Source of the DNA: Spirulina subsalsa CS-330
GTDB taxonomy: Bacteria; Cyanobacteriota; Cyanobacteriia; Cyanobacteriales; Spirulinaceae
Reading direction: 5' to 3'
Assembly (NCBI RefSeq): GCF_028330765.1
Contig: NZ_JAQMTY010000172.1
Coordinates: 1-44,816 of the forward strand
Length of the DNA: 44,816 nucleotides
The translations under genes were made by a program, and so were the position numbers. This document shows, piece by piece, positions 1-8,692 of this stretch (within the stretch, counting starts at the first letter, position 1; every line of letters begins with the position of its first letter). The notes beneath the pieces are model-generated. The model was not told the DNA's origin, searched no databases, and was given only the letters and a program-made list of their open reading frames with translations.

Positions 1-123
1 CATTCAGTGGACGTTAAACAGATGCTTGTGGAGGGGAATCTGGACGGGGTTTCAAGACAGAGATGACTTGAGACTAGACAAACCCAATGAAGCAAGAATC
101 CCTCGTTATAATCTTTGATTTAA

Positions 124-324
124 CGGTGGGAGTGTCAATGTCTTGATGCTGAGTTTGGCGGCGATCGCGCCCCTAAACTCTGGCGACTCAATGCCTGGGG
201 AGACTATCAAACGCCCCCCGATGCCACGGAAATTTTAGTGCGCCCGGATCATCCGGATCAACCCTTTGAGGTTCAAACCTTAATCGGCAAACGAGCACCC
301 GATCCACAGTGCAGTTCAGACTAA
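124..324 (+). pseudogene. 3' remnant of an unidentified protein-coding gene
   Basis: An open frame of 66 codons ends at TAA 322-324. It reads as protein (DAEFGGDRAPKLW, RPDHPDQPFEVQTL) and contains a HIP1 octamer at 161-168. An in-frame TAA lies at 121-123, and I see no plausible start codon before the conserved-looking part. It is therefore either the 3' end of a gene broken or frameshifted upstream, or a decayed copy. I do not recognise the family. The first 120 bases show nothing I can assign. The remnant runs toward the convergent mltA gene. Confidence 0.4.
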
Positions 325-424
325 TTCCAGATTGATTAAAACGGGAAAAGCGATCAATGGCACGACTACGAAGAGCGGCGATTGATCGCTTTGTTTGCGG
401 TTAGGCTTCAGCGTCGGATGAAAC

Positions 425-1597
425 TTATCCCCCTTTCAACATCAAATAATACAGTGCGCCGCGATAGCCCATGACTCCGGCACGTTGGCCCGCCACATCA
501 CCGGAACCCATGTACACATCAACGCGCCCAGGGGTTAAAATCGCGCTGCCCTTATCTTGGTCAAGGACAAACCGATTGACTAACTGGGGTTGAGTGCCGC
601 CCCGCCCATCGGGGTAGGGGATTTGGGTACGGATTAATGCGAGTGCGCCGGGGGGCATCAGGGTTTTGTCGGTGGCGATGGAGCGATCGGCGGTCACGGG
701 TACGCCTAAGCTGCCGGTGGCTGGGGAACCGTTGGTATCTCGGAAAAAGATGAAGCGGTCATTCTGCGGAAGATAGCGGGAGAGTAAGTCGGGCTGGGCG
801 CGGAAAATGTCGATCATTTTCGGCAGGGTAAACCCATCGCGGGGATGGAGGCCATCGGCGATCATTAGTTTCCCGATGCTGACGTAGGGGTAGTCCGTGC
901 TGCCGTGGTAGCCGACGCTCATGGTGCTGCCATCGGGAAATTTGAGTTTGGCTGAGCCTTGAATTTGGACGAGATAGGCTTCGAGGCGATCGCGGAACCA
1001 GACTAATTCATTGCCGCGCAAAATGCTATCGGTTCCCATGCCGTCAACCCCTTCGATCAGGCGGCGTTGTGGATGGGGCATCGTCCAAGCTTCCAAATCC
1101 GCCGGACGACGATAGAGGGGATAGCAATATTCATCGGTACGGACGCGGCTGGCTTGATAGACCGGCTCGTAATAGCCGGTAAAGTAGACGGTGCCTTGGT
1201 TATCGGAACCGACGGACTTGTAAAATGTGAATTCTCGCTTCACGGCGGCTTGCAGGGCTTCGGGGCTTTGGGCCGTTTGCAGGAGTTCACGGAAACGGAG
1301 GAGAGAGCGGCGGGTGCGATCGCGCGTAATCCAGCGGATCGGGTAGTTGCGGTAGGCTTCAGTAGCGGCGGGGGTATCAAGGTAGCGCAAGCTGTGGTTA
1401 ATCGATGTGATCAACGCGGCTTTGTCGCCCGCACCATAGTAGCTACGCCACAATTGCTCATCAAACCCCAAATCGGCCACTTGGCGATCGGGGTTAACCC
1501 ATTCCAGGGGCGGCGATTGACGGGCTTGTACCGCGAGGTGAGGGATGAGGAGCACGAGGCTTAAACCCAGAACAAACCCAGCAATTAACTTTTTCAT
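425..1597 (-). CDS. mltA: membrane-bound lytic murein transglycosylase A (MltA family)
   Basis: Exolytic murein transglycosylase that cleaves the MurNAc-GlcNAc bond of peptidoglycan with 1,6-anhydro ring formation, acting in the periplasm. The 390-aa product starts with a signal peptide (KK, then a hydrophobic stretch ending near AVQA, residue 25). The MltA beta-barrel core follows (VYFTGYYEPVYQAS, then VQIQGSAKLKFPDGS). The C-terminal 3D domain carries the family's Asp residues in VLDQDKGSA and VDVYMGSGDVAG. No lipobox Cys is visible at the end of the signal peptide, so the protein may be soluble or anchored by an uncleaved N-terminus. It is monocistronic. The upstream intergenic region holds a small repeat element. 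The family assignment is secure; physiological specificity is inferred. Confidence 0.93.
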   Translation of the reverse strand: MKKLIAGFVLGLSLVLLIPHLAVQARQSPPLEWVNPDRQVADLGFDEQLWRSYYGAGDKAALITSINHSLRYLDTPAATEAYRNYPIRWITRDRTRRSLLRFRELLQTAQSPEALQAAVKREFTFYKSVGSDNQGTVYFTGYYEPVYQASRVRTDEYCYPLYRRPADLEAWTMPHPQRRLIEGVDGMGTDSILRGNELVWFRDRLEAYLVQIQGSAKLKFPDGSTMSVGYHGSTDYPYVSIGKLMIADGLHPRDGFTLPKMIDIFRAQPDLLSRYLPQNDRFIFFRDTNGSPATGSLGVPVTADRSIATDKTLMPPGALALIRTQIPYPDGRGGTQPQLVNRFVLDQDKGSAILTPGRVDVYMGSGDVAGQRAGVMGYRGALYYLMLKGG

Positions 1598-2074
1598 ACA
1601 AACTTTTTTGGAGGAATTTGAGTACAGTGCTTAGCAATCAACCGTCAGACAGCAGTCCTAAATTAAAATTATTGGGACAGGCAAGGGGCTTAAGCCCCTT
1701 GTTGCTCAAGGCTGAGGGTTTCAAACTCAAATAGGATTGCTATACATGTTGAATGAACTGCGATCGCAGTCTTGGCTGACCCCGTTCAATACTGAAACTC
1801 ACACCACATAAACAGACCATTCTGGATTGAAGCGGGGTTATTTTTGCGTCGTTAGTGATTGTGACGGTCAAACGTGACAGAATTCAAACCGTAATGTGAC
1901 AGACCAAAAACCGCACAGCGATGAATACCATTGGCTCATCGACAAAAATTTACAAAATGTTACCTTACCCACGGCCAAAAAACAAACCACCCTCAACTGC
2001 TAAAGGCTGAAGAGTTGATTGTTCTCAAGGATTGCCCTACGGGGATCGGGCATCATCAACAGAGACAGCACCGC
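1598..2074. other. 477-base intergenic region with one inverted-repeat element
   Basis: The divergent/upstream side of mltA. The only structure I see is the repeat element at 1651-1741. The remainder shows no convincing gene or RNA. A plus-strand open frame beginning at 1931 runs antisense into the 84-aa gene and has no coding character. Confidence 0.5.
1651..1741. repeat. MITE-like inverted-repeat element with central palindrome
   Basis: The ends are AGCAGTCCTA (1651-1660) and TAGGATTGCT (1732-1741), inverted copies with one mismatch. At 1682-1701 lies a perfect 20-base palindrome with core AAGGGGCTTAAGCCCCTT. The last 21 bases of the window contain the same core in the opposite orientation, including the flanking GCAACAAGGGG. 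There is no coding capacity. The dispersed, terminally repeated, non-coding layout is typical of small cyanobacterial repeat elements. Confidence 0.55.
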
Positions 2075-2329
2075 CTAAAAGTCGCGATCAACACTGCCCC
2101 CAAAGACCGGCTCCACCCGGATCGCCGCGACGCAACTGGGGCGCAACACCATATACTCGCCCTGCAAGTTCTTAATCGGAACACTAATCAACCCGGTATC
2201 GTTCGCTTTGGGTAAGAGTTCGGTGCTGTACCACTTTTGAAAATCTTGAATGGAGGCGAAGCGCACTTCTTCGCGGTGTCCAGACGTGAGCATGATGTGA
2301 ACGGCAAACTCATCGGGTGTACGAGGCAT
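2075..2329 (-). CDS. conserved hypothetical small protein, 84 aa
   Basis: A short acidic/basic soluble protein without a signal peptide, membrane segment or cysteine pair. The sequence starts MPRTPDEFAVHIML and ends with VAAIRVEPVFGGS. The start ATG is preceded closely by AAGG and, further up, AGGAAAG on the minus strand, which supports translation. It lies downstream of the 246-aa gene in the same direction with a 68-base gap, so the two could share a transcript. I do not recognise a named domain. The compact globular look suggests a real gene rather than a shadow, because the opposite-strand frame has no protein-like features. Confidence 0.7.
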   Translation of the reverse strand: MPRTPDEFAVHIMLTSGHREEVRFASIQDFQKWYSTELLPKANDTGLISVPIKNLQGEYMVLRPSCVAAIRVEPVFGGSVDRDF

Positions 2330-2397
2330 AATCCTTCACTTTCCTGCAATCGGTGTTTCGGAACTATTTTAGGGGGAAAGTTCCCCTCTCGTTGCGT

Positions 2398-3138
2398 CTA
2401 GGTTAAAAGGTTGAGGCGTTGGAGGCTTTGATCGAGCCAGGGGGGGAGGGTTTGATCGAGTTCGGCGCGATCGCGCACTTGCATTTGCTGTGGCTTGGGT
2501 AATTCAAACGGTAATTTTGCGCTCTGGGGGGAAAGGTAGAGGGTGAGGAGTTGGCTGGGGCGTTTGGTGGCGATCGCATAGCCCAACTCCAAGGCTACTG
2601 CCCCATGCAAGGCTTGACCCGGTAAGGGGGTCACGTCCACCAACAACAGGAGGCTATTGCGAATTTGGCGCAGGTGGGCTGGGGTGAGGGTCAAGGGTTG
2701 GCCGTGGGCCGGTCGGGGCAGCACTTCGACCCGCAGCGGCACGCGCAGCCGTGCTTGTTGGCGATCTACATAGGCTTGCACGGCATCGTCTAACCAATGG
2801 GGGCCGTCTTGGTCGGGATCGAGAATCAGCAAAATAACGGGGTCAAGGACGGCATTAATCGCCTGCTTGGTGAAATAAATTTCCTGGGAAAGCAGGTCAA
2901 TATTGGCGATCGCATAGCCACCACTGCCCTCAATATAAAACTCCACCTCCGCCCCTTCTAGATAGCGTTGAAACCAGTCCGCCTGCTGCACCTGTTCAAT
3001 ATCATCCAAAAAATCCGCCCGCAGCCCAGACTTCAACAAACTATTCCGGCTCAACCGTAGATCATGGGGCCGTTGGACGATCTCCGAAATGGGTTCGTAC
3101 CCATCGAGATACCAAGCCTTTAACGCGATAATTGCCAT
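2398..3138 (-). CDS. conserved hypothetical protein with nucleotide-hydrolase/TIR-like C-terminal pattern
   Basis: 246 aa, soluble, no signal peptide. Residues 1-95 form a distinct N-terminal part (AWYLDGYEPISE, DWFQRYLEGAEVEFYIEG, IDLLSQEIYFTKQ). Residues 95-215 contain a beta-strand LLLLVDVTP followed by LHGAVALELGYAIATKRP. The ELGYA arrangement after a hydrophobic strand resembles nucleoside 2-deoxyribosyltransferase and TIR-like nucleotide-binding folds, where the Glu is catalytic. The resemblance is seen only in this motif, so function is not assigned. The gene starts at an ATG facing away from the permease gene, giving a divergent 188-base promoter region between 3139 and 3326. Confidence 0.75.
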   Translation of the reverse strand: MAIIALKAWYLDGYEPISEIVQRPHDLRLSRNSLLKSGLRADFLDDIEQVQQADWFQRYLEGAEVEFYIEGSGGYAIANIDLLSQEIYFTKQAINAVLDPVILLILDPDQDGPHWLDDAVQAYVDRQQARLRVPLRVEVLPRPAHGQPLTLTPAHLRQIRNSLLLLVDVTPLPGQALHGAVALELGYAIATKRPSQLLTLYLSPQSAKLPFELPKPQQMQVRDRAELDQTLPPWLDQSLQRLNLLT

Positions 3139-3326
3139 CCAGCCCCCTGCAACACTTGTACTAGAACGGGCTACTATCCTAGCATCCAGATTGCGATCGC
3201 CCCGATAATTTTTGGCTAAATTTCCACTCCTTGGCTCTGGTAATGTGGCCCGCCTCCCGCCAAGCCCCAGACCGTGCGCTATGGTTTGAGATCAGAACCC
3301 TGTCCGTTTTTCGACAGCCTAGATCC

Positions 3327-4202
3327 ATGCCTGAATCATCTCCTCCCCCATCTCCCCCTCCCACGCCTTGGCTGGGTCTCTCCGTCCTGCTTGGCCCCGC
3401 CGGACTTTGGCTCGTTCTTCTGCTCGTCCTGCCCACCCTGGTGATTGTTGAACTGAGTCTCGTGCCGGGGATTCGACCGGGGGACGTGGTCAATCCCAGC
3501 GGTTTGGCCAACTATGGACGGGTCTTCGATGGGGTGAATCTCCAAGTGATCCTGCGATCGCTCCTCTTCGCCACCGGAACCACCCTCCTTTGTCTCCTGA
3601 TGGGCTTTCCCGTCGCCTACTGGCTGGCCCAAATTGCCCCCCCCAAATGGCGTAACCTTCTCCTCCTTGGCTTCATCCTCCCGCTGTGGACGTCCTCCCT
3701 GCTGCGAACCTACGCCTGGATTACCATCCTCCGGCCCACGGGTGTGATGAATACGGTACTCGGTGCGATCGGCTTGCCCGGCCTGGAGATTCTCAACCGC
3801 ACCCCCGCTGTTTTCGTCGGCATGGCCTATAGTTACCTGCCCTACATGGTGCTCATCCTTTACGCCTCCTTAGAAAAACTCGATCGCCAACTCCTCGAAG
3901 CCTCCGCCGATCTGGGCGCAAACCCCCTCGAAACCTTCTGGAAAGTCACCATCCCCCAAACCGCCCCCGGCATCGCCGCCGGTTCCCTCCTCGTCTTCAT
4001 CACCGGCCTCGGCGATTTTGTTGATCCCGAACTCCTCGGCGGTGCATCAAGTATGACCCTCTCACGGCTGATTTATAATCAATTTCTCGGTGCAGCACGT
4101 AATTGGGGATTTGGTTCCGCCCTCAGTGTTGTGTTAATTTTTGCAGTGAGTGTTGCGATCGCACTCCTGATTAAATACGGCGATCGATCCGCAACGTCCT
4201 AA
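3327..4202 (+). CDS. ABC transporter permease, PotB-like (spermidine/putrescine class)
   Basis: Inner-membrane permease of the binding-protein-dependent MetI/PotB superfamily, 291 aa, with about six membrane helices. The first spans roughly residues 20-42 after a Pro/Ser-rich tail. The cytoplasmic EAA loop that docks the ATPase is visible as EASADLGANPLETFWKVTIP. The stretch GDFVDPELLGG is typical of PotB-type polyamine permeases. A longer frame opens at 3231, but the ATG at 3327 removes a non-homologous N-terminus and is preferred. No ATPase, second permease (PotC) or binding protein is adjacent, so the other subunits must be encoded elsewhere. Substrate is inferred from family only. Confidence 0.85.
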   Translation: MPESSPPPSPPPTPWLGLSVLLGPAGLWLVLLLVLPTLVIVELSLVPGIRPGDVVNPSGLANYGRVFDGVNLQVILRSLLFATGTTLLCLLMGFPVAYWLAQIAPPKWRNLLLLGFILPLWTSSLLRTYAWITILRPTGVMNTVLGAIGLPGLEILNRTPAVFVGMAYSYLPYMVLILYASLEKLDRQLLEASADLGANPLETFWKVTIPQTAPGIAAGSLLVFITGLGDFVDPELLGGASSMTLSRLIYNQFLGAARNWGFGSALSVVLIFAVSVAIALLIKYGDRSATS

Positions 4203-4432
4203 ACATTCTAATTACGGAATCCGCACAATGGCTGAAATGTATCCCCATTAATTGCACCCTATCCGGATCATTATTGAATACAGTAGACTAGCGAGTTAGA
4301 TGGATGAACAGGGTAATACTATCTCTCGCGGTCTGTCATAATCATCATTGGTATGTCGTTAAACTGTGTAAAGATTGATCGACCTGTTTACTATCAACTA
4401 ATAACTAAGGTGTCTTGAGGAGTTATTCATCT

Positions 4433-6295
4433 GTGAAACCCAAACAATCACTAGACCAAACCGTCTCGCTCACGCTGTTACTGACAGCGTTAAGCTCAGG
4501 TGCTGCACCGATGGCCTTGGCAGAATCAACCGTTAAATCTGCTCACAAAGAACTAGCCCCCACCAGTCAGTTAACACCAGATACCGCCGCCACCCAACCC
4601 GCAGTTGACGCACTCACCGCCGCCGTCTTGGCTCAGAATCCCAACGCGGATGCCTTAGCATTCGATGCCCAAAGCCCCGAAGTTGCACAAACGGATCTCT
4701 CCACACCATCCGTTTTGACCCTGGGTTCCTCCCCTCAACTCGCCGCATCTCCCAGTCTGATTGCCGCCGATGTAGACACTGATCCCATGGCTCAGGTCAA
4801 CAACGTCTTTGAACTGCGGGATGTGTCACCCAATGATTGGGCCTACGCTGCTTTACGCGACTTAGTCAATCGCTACGACTGCATCAAGGGTTATCCCGAC
4901 AGCACTTTCCGAGGCGATCGCGCCCTCTCCCGGTATGAGTTCGCCGCCGCCCTCAACGCCTGTATGCAGGTAATTGAACAAACCCTCGCGGAAATTGGCG
5001 ATCGCTTCGCCACCCAAGAAGACCTCGAATCCCTCCGCCGTCTCACCCAAGAATTTGAAACCGAACTTGCCACCCTCAGCACCCAAGTAGACGACCTCGA
5101 AGAGCGCGTCCAATTCCTCGAAGACAGCCAATTCTCCACCACCACCAAACTCTTTGGCCAAACCACCATCGGCCTCCAAGGCCGCAGCCGAGGCAGCTTC
5201 AACCTAGGGGGAAACACCTTTGAAGACACCGAAAACAACATCAACGTCATCCACACCACCTACCTGAGTCTCTTCACCCAATTCAACCCCCGCAGCCTCC
5301 TCCTCACCACCCTCAACTCAGGAAACGGACGCACCACCGATCGCTTCACCGATAGCTTAGCGAGCTATGTTGGTCTCGCCTACGAAGGAGACATCGACAA
5401 TCGGGTGGAAATCTCTGATCTCAACTATCGCCATTTAGTCACCAATAACCTAGCCGTGATGGTTGGCCCCAAAGGCATCGGCCCCGTTAACGTCTTCCGA
5501 GGCACCAACCGAATCGAAAACGAAGGCAGCGGCTCCCTCTCTCGCTTTGCCCAACGGAACCCGATCATCGCCACCGGTGGCAGTGGTGCAGGTGCAGGCA
5601 TTGACTGGCAAATTAACCCCAGTGTCAGTTTACAAGGAACCTATTCATCCAATGATCCCCTCACCGAGGGTACATTATTTGGCGGTGACACCAACATCAC
5701 AACCTTCGGCTTACAAGTGGTCGCTGCCCCAACCCGTGATATTGACATATCGCTCCAATATATCAACTCCTACAACCCCTTTGGTCGTCTAGGCGCAGGC
5801 ATTGGTGATGATCTCTTAGTGATTCCCAACTTCAACAATCAACGGGCTCCGATCAGCACCGATGCCTATGGGTTGACCCTAGAATGGCGGGCCTCGGATC
5901 GCATCACCTTCGGCGGCTGGACAGGCTACACCGTATCCGACTACCTACCGGCTGAAGGCACGGTCGAAACCTTTAACTGGATGACCTTCCTCAACTTTCC
6001 GGATCTCGGTGGTGACGGCAATTTACTCGGTCTTTACTTCGGACAGCCCCCCCGCATCTCCTACAGCAACCTAGAGACGGGACGTAATATCCCCAGCTTC
6101 ATCAATGAAGGCAATTTACTAGGCCCGGCTGGCGGTCAGCAAGGAGCAACGTACCATCTTGAAGCCTTTTATCGTTGGCGGCTCAATAACAATATCAGCA
6201 TTACGCCGGGTGTGATTTGGCTCATTAGCCCATTCCATAACGGGGCTAATGATGATATTTTGATCGGCGCAGTTCGCACAACGTTTAGCTTCTAG
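4433..6295 (+). CDS. SLH-domain outer-membrane porin (OprB-like / cyanobacterial iron-uptake porin family)
   Basis: A major-type cyanobacterial outer-membrane porin, 620 aa. The GTG at 4433 is chosen as start because AGGAG lies at 4418-4422, ten bases upstream. A longer frame would begin at TTG 4415 inside that site. Signal peptide: Lys-containing start, hydrophobic core, cleavage near PMALA (about residue 30). Residues about 120-180 form an S-layer homology domain (SPNDWAYAALRDLVNRY, GYPDSTFRGDRALSRYEF), which binds pyruvylated cell-wall polymer. Residues 180-230 are a coiled coil with heptads. The rest is a beta-barrel of alternating polar/aromatic strands ending in TTFSF, the expected C-terminal Phe. 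A hairpin terminator follows at 6331-6353. Solute specificity cannot be read from sequence. Confidence 0.9.
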   Translation: MKPKQSLDQTVSLTLLLTALSSGAAPMALAESTVKSAHKELAPTSQLTPDTAATQPAVDALTAAVLAQNPNADALAFDAQSPEVAQTDLSTPSVLTLGSSPQLAASPSLIAADVDTDPMAQVNNVFELRDVSPNDWAYAALRDLVNRYDCIKGYPDSTFRGDRALSRYEFAAALNACMQVIEQTLAEIGDRFATQEDLESLRRLTQEFETELATLSTQVDDLEERVQFLEDSQFSTTTKLFGQTTIGLQGRSRGSFNLGGNTFEDTENNINVIHTTYLSLFTQFNPRSLLLTTLNSGNGRTTDRFTDSLASYVGLAYEGDIDNRVEISDLNYRHLVTNNLAVMVGPKGIGPVNVFRGTNRIENEGSGSLSRFAQRNPIIATGGSGAGAGIDWQINPSVSLQGTYSSNDPLTEGTLFGGDTNITTFGLQVVAAPTRDIDISLQYINSYNPFGRLGAGIGDDLLVIPNFNNQRAPISTDAYGLTLEWRASDRITFGGWTGYTVSDYLPAEGTVETFNWMTFLNFPDLGGDGNLLGLYFGQPPRISYSNLETGRNIPSFINEGNLLGPAGGQQGATYHLEAFYRWRLNNNISITPGVIWLISPFHNGANDDILIGAVRTTFSF

Positions 6296-6330
6296 CCTTT
6301 CCGGAAATCTCAAAAAAAGCTTTGGATGAG

Positions 6331-6353
6331 GGGAACCTTTGGGTTCCCTTTCT
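6331..6353 (+). terminator. Rho-independent-type terminator after the porin gene
   Basis: The stem GGGAACC (6331-6337) pairs with GGTTCCC (6342-6348) across a four-base loop, and TTTCT follows. It lies 36 bases after the porin stop codon, which is consistent with monocistronic porin expression. Confidence 0.6.
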
Positions 6354-6538
6354 GGTCAGAGGTCATAACAACGCAAAAATGTCCGCGTACTTCTGGAATA
6401 ACACTGTTTCGTTATCATCTTGGACATTTCACCCTTATCCGTAAGATTACGCATTCTCTCTCAAGCTCAGGCAATTCACCGAATTTCTCTGATTCCTTGC
6501 TATTCTTTCCGTCACTCATTCGTGGAGTTTGTTTCATT

Positions 6539-8560
6539 ATGATGTCTAAATTTGCCCACAAAACCGCTCTGTCCTTAGGTCTTCTCGGCAGCCTTGCCGC
6601 CGTTGCTGTCGCTCCTGCGGCAGAGGCTCAAGTTCGTGTCACAGGTGGTAATGTCTCCGGTGCAGCTGGCTTCTTCATCCCCGATTCAGGAAACATCAGC
6701 CTCTTCGACTTGGCGATTCAAAACATGCAGATTGTCAGCCCGAACGGGGTTCTGACCAATCCGCTGTTTATCCCCACCGCTACAGGGGGATTCGTTGACG
6801 CAGACACCAGTAATTCGGTAACGGCTGGGGATACAGGTTTGATTACCGGGAAACTGTCCGGGATTGCCTTTAGTGCTGGTGGTTCGTTGATTCCGTTCTC
6901 CCAAGTAGACACCGCCCTGGCATATAACGTGGGGAACTTCACTCAAATCGGCAACCCGATTGTGGGGTCTCTAATTTCTGCGAATAACTTGCCGCAGCTT
7001 TTCATTCCTACGGCTAAAACGATTACTTCATCTTCGAGTGAAGTGACGATCACACCAGGGGTGGGCAACGGTCGTGGGATGTCCATCGGTTCGTTGAATG
7101 CAAATCTCACGGCGGGTTTGATTAATCTCCCGTCCGATGTGCAATTCCGTTCATCCTCCTCTCCGGTCGTTCAAACCCCCTACAGCTTGCCCCGCAACCT
7201 CAAGTTCAAGTTTGAAGGGAGCAATGTTACACCGGAATTGGGTTCAGATTTAGATCCGACGGATAACGAAATTCAATTCATTGGTGAAGCTAACCAAGCC
7301 TTTGAAATTGCTACGTTTGGTGATGGTAATAACACATCGTTCAAACTCGAATCTGATTCTGGCTTCATCGACATCGCTCTGGGTAATGTTCAAGTGAACT
7401 CGACCAGTGGGACGGGAACATTAACAGATACTGCTCCCACAAACTACAAAATCGAAGGCCAAACGGAAGGTATCTTTGCGCTCTTTGCACCGGGTCAAGT
7501 GGCAGTGCAAGGGTCGGGTCGGAATACTACGATGGAATTCCAGCAAGGTGCAAATGGCTTTAAGGCGAACACAGAAGGTGGTGGTGATGTAACGCTTCTA
7601 GCGGCTGCTTCAGGTGTGGGTAATGGAACGGCAATTAGCACCGGCTTTACGAATTACCAAATTGATAGCTACCGAGCCGCGACTCGTAGCAGTCAATTCT
7701 CGGCTGTTCAAAATGTGAGCGAAGCATCGTTTGTCAATAAGTTTAAATTTGGCAATCTGACGCTAGTCTTTAACCTGACCACAGGACGCTTCACGGATGA
7801 GAATGGTAGTGAGAGCTTTGTCACCAGCAGTTCTGTTTCTGCTAGTGCGGCGCAAGCTTTGATTGCAGCGCTGTTAAATGATGTTCAATTTGTGAACTCT
7901 AGCAGCAATGTCATCAGCATCTTCTCTGGTGCGTCGGAAAGCAATTTCGAGTTGGTTGCGGCTCGGAGTTTTAATCTGAAGGTGCGCTCCAACCGCAGCG
8001 GCCGCGTCAAAGTGAAGTTCGTTCAGCGGGGTGGTCGTCGCATTTTTGTTGCCCTGCGCGGTGATGTGGGTGTGGGTGCGTTTGAACAAGTGGGGCCCGG
8101 CAGCCGGATGTTCCCCGGATTGTTTGGAACCCGTCAATTGTCGGAGGAAGATGCTGAAGCGGTATACGAGTTGATCGACACGCTTGAAATCAGTGATGCC
8201 GATGATGTCGATGATGATGCTGATTCTGATGATGCCGATGATGTCGATGATGACGACGATTCTGATGATGTCGATGATTCTGATGATGACGACGAAGACG
8301 ATGACGAATCGGCTGATGCTGATCAGGGTGAACTGCCTTCCGCAATCACAGGGTTAGAAAGCCTCTCTGATGAAGAAGTGAACGCAATCAATGAGCAAAT
8401 TGACTCACTGAATCCTTCTACTGAAGAGCCTGCTGCAACTGAGCCTGCTGCAACTGAGCCTGCTGCTGATGAGCCTGCCGCTGAAGAGCCGGTTGCTGAT
8501 GAGCCTGCTGCTGATGATACCGGGGCAAGCTTGGTGGATGATGCGCCGGTTGCCGAATAA
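6539..8560 (+). CDS. secreted Asp-rich repeat protein of unknown function
   Basis: 673 aa from the ATG at 6539 (GGAG at 6524-6527; a second ATG follows directly). An upstream extension to 6326 is rejected because it would run through the porin terminator. A clear Sec signal peptide ends near AEAQ (about residue 31). Residues 31-530 are Ser/Thr/Asn/Gly-rich with alternating hydrophobic residues, suggesting beta-rich extracellular structure, and almost lack Cys. A basic patch follows (NRSGRVKVKFVQRGGRRIF). Next come a run of Asp-Asp-X repeats (nt 8194-8317, mostly Asp with Ala, Val, Ser) and then EPAAT/EPAAD repeats (nt 8416-8520). Acidic tails like this bind divalent cations such as calcium in other proteins, but that is inference. 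I do not recognise a family. Its own terminator follows. Confidence 0.85.
   Translation: MMSKFAHKTALSLGLLGSLAAVAVAPAAEAQVRVTGGNVSGAAGFFIPDSGNISLFDLAIQNMQIVSPNGVLTNPLFIPTATGGFVDADTSNSVTAGDTGLITGKLSGIAFSAGGSLIPFSQVDTALAYNVGNFTQIGNPIVGSLISANNLPQLFIPTAKTITSSSSEVTITPGVGNGRGMSIGSLNANLTAGLINLPSDVQFRSSSSPVVQTPYSLPRNLKFKFEGSNVTPELGSDLDPTDNEIQFIGEANQAFEIATFGDGNNTSFKLESDSGFIDIALGNVQVNSTSGTGTLTDTAPTNYKIEGQTEGIFALFAPGQVAVQGSGRNTTMEFQQGANGFKANTEGGGDVTLLAAASGVGNGTAISTGFTNYQIDSYRAATRSSQFSAVQNVSEASFVNKFKFGNLTLVFNLTTGRFTDENGSESFVTSSSVSASAAQALIAALLNDVQFVNSSSNVISIFSGASESNFELVAARSFNLKVRSNRSGRVKVKFVQRGGRRIFVALRGDVGVGAFEQVGPGSRMFPGLFGTRQLSEEDAEAVYELIDTLEISDADDVDDDADSDDADDVDDDDDSDDVDDSDDDDEDDDESADADQGELPSAITGLESLSDEEVNAINEQIDSLNPSTEEPAATEPAATEPAADEPAAEEPVADEPAADDTGASLVDDAPVAE
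8194..8520 (+). repeat. in-gene low-complexity repeats (Asp-rich, then EPAA-type)
   Basis: Degenerate GAT/GAC-rich codon repeats encode DDAD/DDVDDD units at about 8194-8317. GAGCCTGCTGC-type repeats encode EPAAT/EPAAD units at about 8416-8520. Synonymous codons differ among copies of the first block, whereas the second has near-identical 15-base units such as those from 8431 to 8465. This suggests recent slippage or duplication in the second block. Confidence 0.7.
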
Positions 8561-8619
8561 GGTCTGATTCAACGTGAGGGAACTGGCTTCAGTTCTCTCG
8601 CGGTTCAACACTTAAAGGA

Positions 8620-8648
8620 AAGGGAACTCTTGAGGAGTTCCCTTTTTT
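8620..8648 (+). terminator. Rho-independent terminator after the Asp-rich protein gene
   Basis: A perfect ten-base stem AAGGGAACTC / GAGTTCCCTT has a five-base loop and runs directly into a T tract at 8643-8648. It lies between the plus-strand Asp-rich gene and the convergent end of mfd. Confidence 0.85.
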
Positions 8649-8692
8649 GCTGGGTGATGCTTGTTTTGTTATGATCGATCGCACTCCCCCGT

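Noticed and set aside
1931-2215. 94-codon plus-strand frame
   Set aside because: Antisense to the 84-aa gene, which has better start signals and protein-like sequence.
4300-4400. Possible Fur box upstream of the porin (ATAATCATCATT region)
   Set aside because: Only a loose resemblance to the 19-base Fur consensus; not supportable without alignment of orthologous promoters.
8416-8520. CRISPR-like or tandem DNA repeat
   Set aside because: The repeats are in frame and encode EPAA units of the Asp-rich protein; no unique spacers.
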